DNA from: Wuchereria bancrofti
Lineage: Eukaryota; Nematoda; Chromadorea; Rhabditida; Onchocercidae
Assembly: GCA_005281725.1 (NCBI GenBank)
Contig: SSBO01000012.1
Span: 22,164,733-22,180,901, forward strand
Length of the DNA stretch: 16,169 bases
Direction: 5' to 3'
The notes below the pieces were generated by a model. It saw only the letters and a list, made by a program, of their open reading frames with translations, did not search any database and was not told the DNA's origin. Made by a program: the position numbers and the translations under genes. Numbering within the stretch: position 1 is the stretch's first letter; each line of letters starts with the position of its first letter. Shown in pieces: positions 1 through 8,325 of the stretch.

Positions 1-327
1 AAAAAAAAACGAAGCATAAGTTAAATTTTCACAGCAAAATAGAATATTTAAATTTAAGCCTGAAATTAAATTATTGATAAGATATTACATTAGATATACT
101 ACTAGATTTATGTAAGATAGATAAAATAGATCCAATTCTCAATGAAAAATTGAACTTTTCATTTAAAATATACATGCATAAATGAAATTTAATTGCAATA
201 ATCAAATACTTATATTTACATTTCCATTTCCATTCTTAATCCTGGAAGTTCCTTCATAATCATAATTTCAGCATATCAATTGCAAAAAACTTTGCTAATG
301 AATACTTTTTTGAGAATTCTTTCAATT
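1..327. repeat. dispersed repeat, copy 1 (truncated by window edge)
   Basis: This stretch recurs in the same orientation at 10056-10453 with only scattered differences. Both copies start with a run of nine A and CGAAGCATAAG and end at GAGAATTCTTTCAATT. Copy 1 lacks a 64-base block present in copy 2 (10245-10308), the gap falling between 189 and 190, and a second difference of about 7 bases. No terminal inverted repeats or transposase were seen. The true left edge is outside the window. Confidence 0.9.
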
Positions 328-360
328 TAAAACATTGCTGAATATCGATTTTCTAAAATT

Positions 361-388
361 ATGTCACCAAATTAATGTCACCAAATAA
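361..388 (+). repeat. 14-bp tandem duplication at a candidate start codon
   Basis: ATGTCACCAAATTA at 361-374 is followed directly by ATGTCACCAAATAA at 375-388. The first ATG opens a four-codon frame (Met-Ser-Pro-Asn-stop). The second opens the longer frame of the gene that follows. If the transcript starts upstream, the first copy would act as a minimal upstream ORF. Confidence 0.8.
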
Positions 389-1429
389 TTATTACATTTT
401 GGAAATGAATTCGAATTATTGCATACCTCTGAGATACTATGAAAAAAAAAAAGATCAAAGTTTGATCAAATATGCGAAAACTTTAATGAAAGATATAATC
501 AGACGAAACACTTTCAAATCCAATTTGACCGAATTTATTTGTTTATCGAACCATTTGAATTTGAATTTTCTTTGCTATATTCAAATACTTTTGATCGAGA
601 AAGGAAAACATTGAAAGATAAAATCGAAAAGTTAGATTTCTTGCATCTCGAGAAAAATAGTATTTCAAAGGATTTCTCGAGATCCATTGAGTAAGACTTT
701 AGCAGCTATTTAAACTATTACTTTTATCTTTTAGATATTTAAATTTTAAATTCATTGCATATGATAAGTTCAACTTATTAAAATTTCTATTGAATATTGG
801 ATTACAATCAGTTCATAACAGCTCATTAAGTGTTTTTTCTTATCATTCCTATTATCCATGCTTAAATTTTATTAATTTATTGATAATAAAACCTTTCTAA
901 TGAAAAGACACCGCGTTTATTACTAAAACAAAGAATCCTTTAAAATATTTAAAGTGGAAATTGTACGCAATGTTAAGCATTGATAAGATATGAAAATGTA
1001 AAATTGCAATTAATATTAGAAATAAAAGTTAGTAAAGAAATTTTCTTGTTAAAATTACAAATTATAAAAAATTTTTTATGACCAAAATAGTGTTAAATAA
1101 GTTGCAAAAGTGAGGGAAAAATGTTAATTGAAAGAATTTGAATATTTCAATCTAAAATTACTAATGTGTTTAAGAAAAGAAATAATTAATAGAATGTCAA
1201 ATTTATTTCAAATACATAATGCTTCCGAAGACTCAAAAATTAATAACAAAAAAAATTTTTTTTAAATGTGAAAATGGTAAAAGAAAACTTTTTGAAGTGT
1301 AGGTATTAATTTCAGGTGAATTTCAGGTTTTTCAAAATGGTAAAATATTTCGCTGAGCTAAATGATAATTATTTGATAAGTTTTCTCTTATCATATAGAT
1401 TTTTCCGGAAGTCTGAATTAAATGACTAA
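375..1429 (+). CDS. unrecognised two-exon gene with a frame break at a poly-A run
   Basis: Proposed exon 1 runs from ATG 375 (or ATG 405) to 690 and ends at a strong donor (GA|GTAAGA). Exon 2 is 1327-1429, after TTTCAG, ending in TAA at 1427-1429. Phases agree: GA plus G makes Glu. The frame used from 443 reads ..RSKFDQICENFNERY.., then ..DRIYLFIEPFEFEF.., ..DKIEKLDFLHLEKN.., and in exon 2 ..FFKMVKYFAELNDNY... These look like genuine, mainly helical, charged protein with no membrane segment. The frame stays open to the donor and into exon 2. The ATG frame (..NSNYCIPLRYYEKK) differs from it by one base, and the two meet at the A run 442-452. So either a one-base indel (mutation or assembly error) lies there, or the start is elsewhere. 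The downstream frame alone gives about 116 residues. No family recognised; the extent of exon 1 is uncertain. Confidence 0.5.
691..1326 (+). other. intron of the 375-1429 gene
   Basis: This is a 636-base AT-rich intron running from GTAAGA to TTTCAG. Two TTTCAG acceptors stand 11 bases apart (ending 1315 and 1326). Only the second keeps the reading frame open. I saw no other coding stretch or repeat in it. Confidence 0.5.
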
Positions 1430-1475
1430 ACGACCGATTGATTATGTTTTCATTATAGTTAACATTTTAATTAAA

Positions 1476-1481
1476 AATAAA
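1476..1481 (+). terminator. poly(A) signal AATAAA
   Basis: AATAAA lies 47 bases after the TAA at 1427-1429 and before the TATA-like box of the next gene. Its placement fits a 3' end signal for the 375-1429 gene. In DNA this AT-rich the hexamer also occurs by chance. Confidence 0.4.
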
Positions 1482-1509
1482 ATATTTCTATGCAAATTTT
1501 TGAAATACT

Positions 1510-1518
1510 GTATAAAAG
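1510..1518 (+). promoter_or_regulatory. TATA-like box upstream of the secreted-protein gene
   Basis: GTATAAAAG lies about 100 bases before the ATG at 1616, a reasonable position for a core promoter. TTTTATTATAG ending at 1577 could instead serve as a trans-splice acceptor 38 bases before the ATG. The sequence does not decide between the two. Confidence 0.35.
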
Positions 1519-1615
1519 TATCAAAACAAACAAATAATTATCATTGAGTATTTTTTTTCTATCAACTTTTATTATAGCATTTATTAACGACAATAAGTGA
1601 TTTTATTTGAAAGGA

Positions 1616-1691
1616 ATGATTTCATTTGTTGACTGGCAACATTTCATATTCGAACTAATTTTATTTATATTTATTGCTAATCCATTCTATG
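1616..1691 (+). CDS. exon 1: start codon and signal peptide
   Basis: ATG 1616 begins a stretch with a short polar start, then the hydrophobic core FELILFIFIANPFY, a typical secretory signal with likely cleavage just before Arg-Cys (residues 27-28). The exon leaves one base (G), which joins TA of exon 2 to give Val26. The donor is G|GTATGA. Read without splicing the frame stops at 1706-1708, which supports the splice. Confidence 0.75.
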
Positions 1692-4600
1692 GTATGATTA
1701 ATCTTTGAAAATTTTATAAATTAATTAATAAATTAGTTTGAGAATGATAGTTGAGAAGACAAAAACTCATAAAAGTCCATTTTCAAAAAAAAAAAAATTT
1801 AATTAATCAAAATGGTTCTTTACAACGTCTCCTAAAAAGTGAAAAAGATTTGCTTTGAATTTAAAATACAAAATAAATCTGTTTAAATGTCTAAGATTAC
1901 TTTATAGCTATGCAAATTATTCCAGTAGTAATATGAAGTGAAAAAATGAGATGAAAAGTAGAAGGCATCTAAATTACTACCTGATCCGGTATTTCGGACA
2001 CTTCTTAACAGTTACACAATGATGAAGTTCCATTTTGAAATTATTTGTATTACTTTATTGTCTATGTCATATTAATTTTTCAAAACATTTAAATTTTCAA
2101 ATTGATCTGCTTTAAAAGCTGAATTTTTTCAATTGAATTGATCAATATTTTATTCAATTTATTTGATTGTTTAAAATTTTATTATCTTCTTGAAAGATGT
2201 TGTTAAACAATTGGAAGGATAAGTTAACTGTTGGAAAAAAATAATTCATATGATGATGATAATAATCATGATCATGATAATGATGATAACGATAATTTAG
2301 AGATAAAATATGAAATTAAACTAAATCTTTGTGAAAATTTTTCAATATTTTCTTGAACTAAATTTTAATGATTGAATAGATATTATAAAATAAATGAAAA
2401 TTTTCAGTACGATGTAATGAAGATTTAAAAAAATTACATGAAGCAGATTCATGGGGTACAAAATTTATTTTTATATTACCACCAAATGATGTTAATAAAT
2501 TTCGAACTTATTGTTACTTTGCTGGAATAAATAAAGAAACAAATATTACGGTAAATATTGAATACAATAGCAAAAATAACAATGCGGAAATTACAAGAAA
2601 GAAGGATAAAATTCACTTTAATAACTTTTATAGAGTATGTTACTTTGATTTATTCATTTTTTTTTTTAAATTATTTTCATTTGAATAAATTATTATTGTT
2701 TTTCTTCTTTGAAGAAAGAGAAGAAAATAAAATTTGATTGCTTTTTACATTATATATTACATAAAAATTTCTATGAAACTTTGAGAGAGAAAGAGATAGA
2801 GGGAGAGACAAAGAGAGAGAGAGAGAGGAAAAAAAAAGAAAAGATTTTTATATTGCAGTACAATTTTCACAACTTAGTAATGGATGATACAGTTGAAGAA
2901 GGATTGCATATGTTGGAAGATAATCGAATACATGTCACTTCGTCAGATAAAATGTCAATTAATTGTCATATATTTGATCTTGAATCTGTTGTTGACCTTC
3001 TCACAGGTGGTTATTTGTTTATTTTTTTAAGACTTTTTTAAAATTTAATTGATGTTACGGATTTCCTTAACATAATCTTAACCACATGAATAATTTTGTT
3101 TTTGTAAAAATTTTAATCAAATAATACTAATAAAGATATGGCTATGTTCTCTTTCTTTTTTTTTCTAGTTCATTCATGATGTTACGTGTTTCTACACGTT
3201 TCTTATACGTGTATTCTTATACGTGTTGTTTTTTTTTTTAGTTTATCCAGTGGGAATGGGTGGTGATTATTATGGATTTTCATTACCTGGAAATAGTACT
3301 GTTACAATATATTTATTACCACTTGAAAGAATAAATGAAACAATACCTGAAAATCATCATATTTCAATAATAGAGAAGCAAGACAATGAATTAAAAACCA
3401 TAAAACAAAATATGACGGTTTGTTTAGCAAAAAAAAATTTGTTAATAAAATAAATTGATTTGATATGCTATTTAAACTTTTTAAATTTTGAAAGATTAGA
3501 AGTAAAATAGTTTTATTTTGTTAATAAAATATTTTAATTATTAGTGTTTTTTTCTTTTTTTCATTGTTATTAATGCATTTTTGATTTAAAAAGGATGCTG
3601 TTTTATAGCTTGATGAAATTTAATTTTGCTAATTCGAGAATAGTTGCAAATAAAAAATAAAATATGAACTTTATTTGTATAGGCAGGTTCATTATGGAAA
3701 TTCACGACACATGTAGAAAAAACAATATCAATATGGATTCGTGATCAATTGAGTGATATTAATTCTACAAAAGAAATAGGTCAAAGGGCATGGAATAATG
3801 AAATAGGTCCATTGATGGTTATTGTTTCGATTCGAAATATTTCGATACTAGGAGTGACGAAAAAAGATTTTGGATGTTTTATGCCAACTCCGATGATTGT
3901 TGATCGTTCGTTCTTTATTTTAATATATGTTAAAATAATACTGCAATTTAAACCAAAATATTTGTTTAAAATTTGACCAAATAATGCGAAAAATTTTTTT
4001 TACATATTTATAAGAGATTCTTACTTTCGAGAAATAATCAAAATTTAAATTTGAAAAAAAAAAATTCTCAAGATACAGATAGATATTTGAACATTTTAAA
4101 CTTCCAAAAATTACTGTAAGATGATAAATTTTCACTTTCCGTTTCCGGTTTTACAGAATAATTAATTTTCAGGATGCGCAAAATTGACTATTCCAGCATA
4201 TTATCCAATGAATAAAGCTTTTGCGAATAATATTTTATTGACACCGCCATCAAATCAATGTCCAATGGAAAAAATTGATATTATGTTTGCTAAATTAGAT
4301 TCATTACCAATAAAATGGAATAAAGCACCTGAACCAATTAATGTAAATGAAAAATTTTGTAGGAGAACGCTTGCCGTCAAATCCACGTTCGTTTCTTCAC
4401 TTTTCCATTTAAATTAAATTCATTTCTACGTTCGTTTCTTCACTTTTCCATTTAAATTAAATTCATTTCTACGTTCGGTTCTTCACTTTTTCATTTAAAT
4501 TAAATTCATCTCTACGTTTGTTTTTTTCACTTTTTCATTTAAATTAAATTCATTTCTACGTTTGTTTTTTTCACTTTTTCATTTAAATTAAATTCATTTC

Positions 4601-6357
4601 TTAACTTTTCCATTTAAATTAAATGCCGAAAAAAAAAGGAGACAATTGTTGAATTTATCCAACTATTATTATAGCTAACAGTTTTATTTATTTATTTTTT
4701 ATAGTATTAATTTTAAATTTTTTATTTCACAAGTTTCAATTTTCCCCTAGAATGTAGAGTGAATAAGCAAAATGAATCAGTTGACATTTCAGGACAACAA
4801 GCATGAATATAGTAAATTATGGTGGAAATAAAGGGTTCTTTATTCATGAGATTCCGGCATACTCTCAATGGATCAATGATGATATATTTCCGGTTGTTGT
4901 ACCGGAAGGTTCACAAGCCAGTTTACATGTATGCTTTTCATTTTATAATAAATTATCAAATTATTACTTTTTATTCTTTTGTTGATTTGGTGACAAAATA
5001 TTTTACGTCTATTCATGGACAGACGGACACGCAAATACACGTACAAACATCTATACATAGACACAAACGTGAATTGTTTTTTGAAATTTCAGGTGATACT
5101 GTCGAATTACAACGAAAAAGCAGTAAGGAAAGATGTTCAAAATGCTAATGAGGAATTCAATAATTTTCGTTTTTCCTATTCGATCACGTCATTAAGCCCT
5201 GGTTTTTGGCGTATGCGTGCGCAATACGGAAGGAAACGTCGATACGTGCCCGTTGTTATCATTGAATTCAATCATACATCGATTGGTTATATTGCTGCTA
5301 TTAGTCGTATGTGTCACATTTACATTCTTTTTTTTTTTGAATTTCTTTTTTGAATTTACTTATTTGATGACGAAAGAATGTTCAATCGATTATCATAATT
5401 CAAAATAAAATTCTAACTAATCCGTAAATTTCAAATTTTTGTTGAACTATTCGTTTTTTAATCTTTTTTGAATTTACTTATTTGATGATGAAAGAATGTA
5501 ATATGAGATTTTTTGGTGCAAAAGAACCATCTCCTTTTTAAAGTATTATATTAAAGTTCCTTACCATTTCCATCGATTATCATAATTCAAAATAAAATTC
5601 TAACTAATCCGTAAATTTGAAATTTTTGCTGGACTATTTTTTCTTTTTTTTTTTTGAAAACTTAGAATTAAAGAATTAAATAGTCTAAGAATATTGATGA
5701 TAAAAAATTATAAATGATTTATAAAAGGGAATAAGTTAAAGTAATAACTTTGATATTTTATCAAAAGTTGTTATTTAGTTGATTGTTATGCATATATTAT
5801 TATTTCATTTGCTTTTCTCTTTTATTTGAAATATATTAAAAATTCGATTCATTTTCAGTTCCAAAAATTTCACCACCAATATTCGCAAAATATTCTACTA
5901 TCGGTAAGTATATTAAAAAATGAAGGAAATTAGTAGTATTAATTTCTTGATACTATCCTGTTCAAATTTTGATATCTCAAATTTTGTTACTTTCATTTCA
6001 GTTAATTTGAAAGAGATTAAACCTGAAGCAACAACCTTAATGACAACAACTGAAGAAGAATGCTTCAGTATATTTTCAAATATTTTTTCTTTTTTAAACA
6101 TATATTTCACAATTTACATATATTTCATGACATGCAATGATAAGAATAAAGTACTAGTGATAACATTAAAAATAGTGATAACAAAAATGATATCAATTTA
6201 AGGATATATTTCAGTTGATGCGGCGGCAACTGAACCTATAGCAGCACCTTTAATTGTTGAAACAGCAAAAACAACTCAAGGCGCATCTGTCAATGTACTT
6301 TCAAATAATTTTTTCGCAATTTGCATATTTTTCATAGCATATGGTGAAAGGAAATAA
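1616..6357 (+). CDS. secreted or surface protein, 11 exons, IgGFc-binding-N-like
   Basis: Exons: 1616-1691, 2408-2634, 2859-3006, 3242-3417, 3683-3905, 4173-4386, 4793-4928, 5093-5306, 5859-5903, 6002-6067, 6215-6357. Total 1668 bases, 555 residues plus TAA. All ten junctions are GT-AG, seven acceptors are TTTCAG or TTTTCAG, and every codon phase matches, which is strong support for one gene. The protein has a signal peptide, sequons of the N-x-S/T type (NIT, NST, NET, NMT, NST, NIS, NHT) and eight cysteines in the mature part, so it is probably secreted or displayed. The body (residues ~40-470) has elements I associate with the IgGFc-binding-protein N-terminal domain of C. elegans secreted proteins: GTKFIFILPPN near the start, IHVTSSD then PVGMGGDYYGFSLPGN in the middle, and SLSPGFWRMRA..YVPVVII..IGYIA at the end. 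That assignment is tentative; a lineage-specific family is the alternative. Function unknown. Confidence 0.72.
1692..2407 (+). other. intron 1 with a short (ATG/ATA) microsatellite
   Basis: This 716-base AT-rich intron ends in TTTTCAG. It carries a short imperfect trinucleotide run of ATG, ATA and ATC at about 2249-2297. No coding stretch or other repeat was seen. Confidence 0.6.
2408..3417 (+). CDS. exons 2-4: N-terminal half of the extracellular body
   Basis: Exon 2 (2408-2634, residues 27-101) holds Cys28, Trp41, the GTKFIFILPPN segment (42-52), Cys61 and an N-glycosylation site (NIT). It ends AGA|GTATGT in phase 0. Exon 3 (2859-3006, residues 102-150) reads ..YNFHNLVMDD.. to ..DLESVVDLLT, with IHVTSSDKMSINC around Cys137, and leaves one base. 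Exon 4 (3242-3417, residues 152-209) opens with VYPVGMGGDYYGFSLPGNST, a beta-rich segment with sequons NST, NET and NMT, and ends ACG|GTTTGT. An alternative donor for exon 3, three bases on, would insert one Gly. Confidence 0.72.
2781..2843 (+). repeat. (GA)n polypurine tract near the intron 2 acceptor
   Basis: Mostly GAGAGA and AGAGAG units, then GGAAAAAAAAAGAAAAG, end about 15 bases before the TTGCAG acceptor of exon 3. A pyrimidine-rich stretch would be usual here, so the tract is atypical. Only TTTTTATATTGCAG separates it from the exon. Confidence 0.75.
3182..3229 (+). repeat. short ACGTGT/ACACGT repeats in intron 3
   Basis: The segment contains ACGTGT three times and one inverted ACACGT, including a direct repeat of TTCTTATACGTGT. 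It lies immediately before the T-rich acceptor of exon 4. Confidence 0.6.
3683..5306 (+). CDS. exons 5-8: C-terminal half of the extracellular body
   Basis: Exon 5 (3683-3905, residues 210-283) reads AGSLWKFTTHVEKTISIWI.. with sequons NST and NIS and an FGCFMPTP cysteine. Its donor is C|GTTCGT. Exon 6 (4173-4386, residues 285-354) starts CAKLTIPAYYPMN and has three cysteines (C-A-K, Q-C-P, F-C-R). Its donor is AC|GTTCGT. Exon 7 (4793-4928, residues 356-400) reads TTSMNIVNYGGNKGFFIHEI... Exon 8 (5093-5306, residues 401-471) ends the globular part with SLSPGFWRMRAQ (433-444), VPVVII and the NHTS sequon. Both GTTCGT donors are unusual, but each is the best in-frame donor I found that gives the required phase. 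Confidence 0.7.
4385..4623 (+). repeat. 43-bp minisatellite starting at the intron 6 donor
   Basis: Five copies begin at 4385, 4428, 4471, 4514 and 4558, with a partial sixth at about 4602-4623. Each starts ACGTTCG or ACGTTTG, then a T/C-rich part, CACTTTT, CATTTAAATTAAATTCAT and CTCT or TTCT. The first unit overlaps the last two coding bases of exon 6, so every unit carries a copy or near-copy of the 5' splice site. Copies 1 and 2 keep GTTCGT, copy 3 has GTTCGG, and copies 4 and 5 have GTTTGT. Confidence 0.9.
5345..5638 (+). repeat. tandem duplication in intron 8 with a ~73-bp insertion in copy 2
   Basis: Copy 1 (about 5345-5452) and copy 2 (about 5463-5638) share CTTTTTTGAATTTACTTATT, a GAAAGAATG block, and a long block beginning ATCGATTATCATAATTC. 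Copy 2 carries an extra ~73 bases at 5499-5571 with no relative in copy 1. No inverted ends or target duplications were obvious. Confidence 0.8.
5859..6357 (+). CDS. exons 9-11: Thr/Ala/Pro-rich stalk and hydrophobic C-terminus
   Basis: Exon 9 (5859-5903) encodes LPKISPPIFAKYSTI and ends at a perfect GTAAGT donor. Exon 10 (6002-6067) reads VNLKEIKPEATTLMTTTEE, then Glu-Cys-Phe. Exon 11 (6215-6357) reads IDAAATEPIAAPLIVETAK.., then hydrophobic FFAICIFFIAY (541-551), Gly-Glu-Arg-Lys and TAA at 6355-6357. The stalk looks like an exposed linker, and the tail could be a GPI-anchor signal or short membrane anchor, though it is short and ends in charged residues. An in-frame donor at 6295 (AAT|GTACTT) offers an alternative, but no acceptable exon beyond the repeat was found. 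Without splicing, exon 10 reads on to a stop at 6199-6201 through another hydrophobic run. Confidence 0.6.
6002..6357 (+). repeat. tandemly duplicated terminal exons 10 and 11
   Basis: Both exons follow TTTCAGTT, carry a Thr/Ala/Pro-rich stretch, and continue into matching DNA. TTTTCAAATATTTTTTC (from 6072) pairs with CTTTCAAATAATTTTTTC (from 6298), and CAATTTACATATATTTCAT pairs with CAATTTGCATATTTTTCAT. In the first copy this trailing part is spliced out after GTATAT; in the second it is read as the C-terminus. Confidence 0.6.
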
Positions 6358-7250
6358 TGATATGATAATAACAGAAACAATGATATGATAACAATAGAAA
6401 CAATGATATGATAATAATAGAAACAATGATATGATAACAATAGAAACAATGATATGATAATAATAGGAACAATGATATGATAATAGTAATAATAAAAACA
6501 ATGGTATGATAATAGTAATAATAGAAACAATGGTATGATAATAATAGAAGCAATGATATGATAATAATAATAGAAGCAATGATTGATGATAATAGAAACA
6601 ATGATATGATAATAGTAATAATAAAAACAATGGTATGATAATAGTAATAATAGAAACAGTGATATGATAATAGTAATAATAGAAACGATGGTATGATAAT
6701 AGTAATAATAGAAACAGTGATATGATAATAATAATGGAAACAATGATATGATAATAGTAATAATAGAAACAATGATATAATAATAATAGAAGCAATGATA
6801 TGATAATAATAATAGAAGCAATGGTTGATGATAATAGAAACAATGATATGATAATAGTAATAATAGAAACAATGGTATGATAATAGTAATAATAGAAACA
6901 GTGATATGATAATAACAGAAATAATGACATGATAATAGTAATAATGGAAACAATGATATGATAATAGTAATAATAACAATGATATGATAATAATAATAGA
7001 AGCAATCATTTGATAATAATAATAGAAGCAATGATTGATGATAATAGAAACAATGATATGATAATAGTAATAATAGAAACAATGGTATGATAATAGTAAT
7101 AATAGAAACAATGATATGATAATAATAATAGAAGCAATGATATGATAATAATAATAGAAGCAATGATTGATGATAATAGAAACAATGATATGATAGTAGT
7201 AATAATGGAAACAATGACATGATAATAGTAATAATAGAAACAATGATAAA
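6352..7250 (+). repeat. ~34-unit minisatellite abutting the stop codon
   Basis: I counted about 34 imperfect units of 23 or 29 bases. The core is GAAACAATGATATGATAATA, followed by zero or one extra GTAATA and TAATA, with variants GAAGCAATG and GAAACAGTG. A longer block containing GAAGCAATGATTGATGATAA recurs at about 6573, 6813, 7026 and 7156, so there is higher-order structure. The plus strand has stops in all frames. The minus strand is open in all three because the unit lacks stops there, producing Tyr/His/Ile/Leu-rich frames I do not consider genes. AATAAA at 6491-6496 inside the array could serve as poly(A) signal for the upstream gene. Confidence 0.95.
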
Positions 7251-7860
7251 AAATCATCTGAGTGATAATGATAACAGAGATGATAACCAACATGTAAATT
7301 TTTTGATAATTTAATTAGTCAAAAAAATCATATAATTATTGATTAGAGATACCACAATTATACGATTATTCACTGTAAAATCTATTAAATGTCATAAAGT
7401 GTGTTTTCTTGCTGGCATACGCTATTAGTTAATTTAGTTAAATTTTTTGATCGAAATTTTTTTGCTTTTATTTCATATAATTTTCCAATCATTTATCAAT
7501 TTTTATCAAGTAACTATCATTTCCATTATACTTTAAATGAATAATGTAAAAAAAAAAAGAACAGAAAAGACGGAAATTGGAATTACTGTTTGATGGAGTG
7601 AATTTTCTAATTGGAAAACTTTACAATTAACTGCTTGGAATGAATTTAAAAAAATAAAATGGTTGTATCTAACTTAAACTATTTCATAGTATTATTTCTT
7701 AGCATTCCTTCTTCTTGATAAATTCTAAAATGTTGCATTCAAGTTTCATTTCAAACTGTTTTTAAAACAAACATTTGTTTACTGAGACAAATTAAAGATT
7801 TTGAAGACATTTCAATCAATATAATATAGCTCATAACTGATATTAACCCAAAATTCAGCT

Positions 7861-7912
7861 ATGCAATTTTGCATGCTTTGAAATGCAATATTGTACTGCA
7901 TGCATGCTGCAT
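7861..7912. repeat. cluster of TGCATG/ATGCA palindromes
   Basis: The 52 bases contain TGCATGC at 7870-7876, TGCATGCATGC at 7897-7907, and further ATGCA or TGCAT boxes at both ends. GCATGC is palindromic, so the motif reads on both strands. In RNA, (U)GCAUG is the known binding motif of Fox-family splicing regulators. A role here is inference. Confidence 0.6.
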
Positions 7913-8305
7913 AATTTTTTCTTTACTTTTCATTTATTTTTTTTTTAACCAAGAACTGCTCTACTTCAATAAAATCGATTGCGAAATCTTTCGAAAAAGA
8001 AAAAAAAATACTAAGCAAATTAAAATGTTTCTTAAGTTGGATATTGTCGATTAACAATTGAAGAATCACAATTTAATTAAATTTAATTAAATCATAAAAA
8101 GTATAATTGACATTATTACATGTTCAAAAAATTAATGAACAAATTGAAAATTGGAAAAATAAACTTTGAATTGAAAGTTATACAATGCGTATTTCAAATA
8201 TAAATTGCAAGAATTCTCCTTTTATAAGAAAACAGTTGAATTTTTGTATTTGATAAATTTAAATTTATTTTAATCGATTTTGGAAAGAAAAAACGACTTA
8301 GATAG

Positions 8306-8325
8306 TCTATACTGAATAGTATAGA
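8306..8325. repeat. perfect 8-bp inverted repeat with GAAT loop
   Basis: TCTATACT at 8306-8313, GAAT, then AGTATAGA at 8318-8325 form a perfect hairpin. No T-run or gene end nearby gives it a clear role. Confidence 0.7.

Noticed and set aside
453..614. Second part of the ATG-375 frame after the A run (ends ..LLIEKGKH)
   Set aside because: The frame one base away is far more protein-like, stays open to a strong donor and joins the last exon in phase.
2709..3041. 110-codon plus-strand ORF as its own gene
   Set aside because: Its first half is intron with a GA run. Only 2859-3006 is exon 3.
4819..5148. Overlapping ORFs around exons 7 and 8 (also 4873-5064 minus and 5217-5408 plus)
   Set aside because: They are shadows in wrong frames or run through intron 7, while exons 7 and 8 have clean splice sites and phase.
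5920..6201. Separate 93-codon plus-strand ORF
   Set aside because: It covers intron 9, exon 10 and part of intron 10 of the secreted-protein gene. Its in-frame part is explained by exon 10.
6352..7250. CRISPR-like array
   Set aside because: Units are contiguous and imperfect with no unique spacers, and the window is eukaryotic.
6276..7293. Four long minus-strand open frames (up to 314 codons), Tyr/His/Ile/Leu-rich
   Set aside because: All three minus frames are open because the minisatellite unit lacks stops on that strand. The peptides only restate the repeat and no start context, splice sites or domain is visible.
7869..8054. 61-codon plus-strand ORF beginning Met-His-Ala
   Set aside because: It runs through the TGCATG cluster and T-rich DNA, with no splice partner or recognisable motif.
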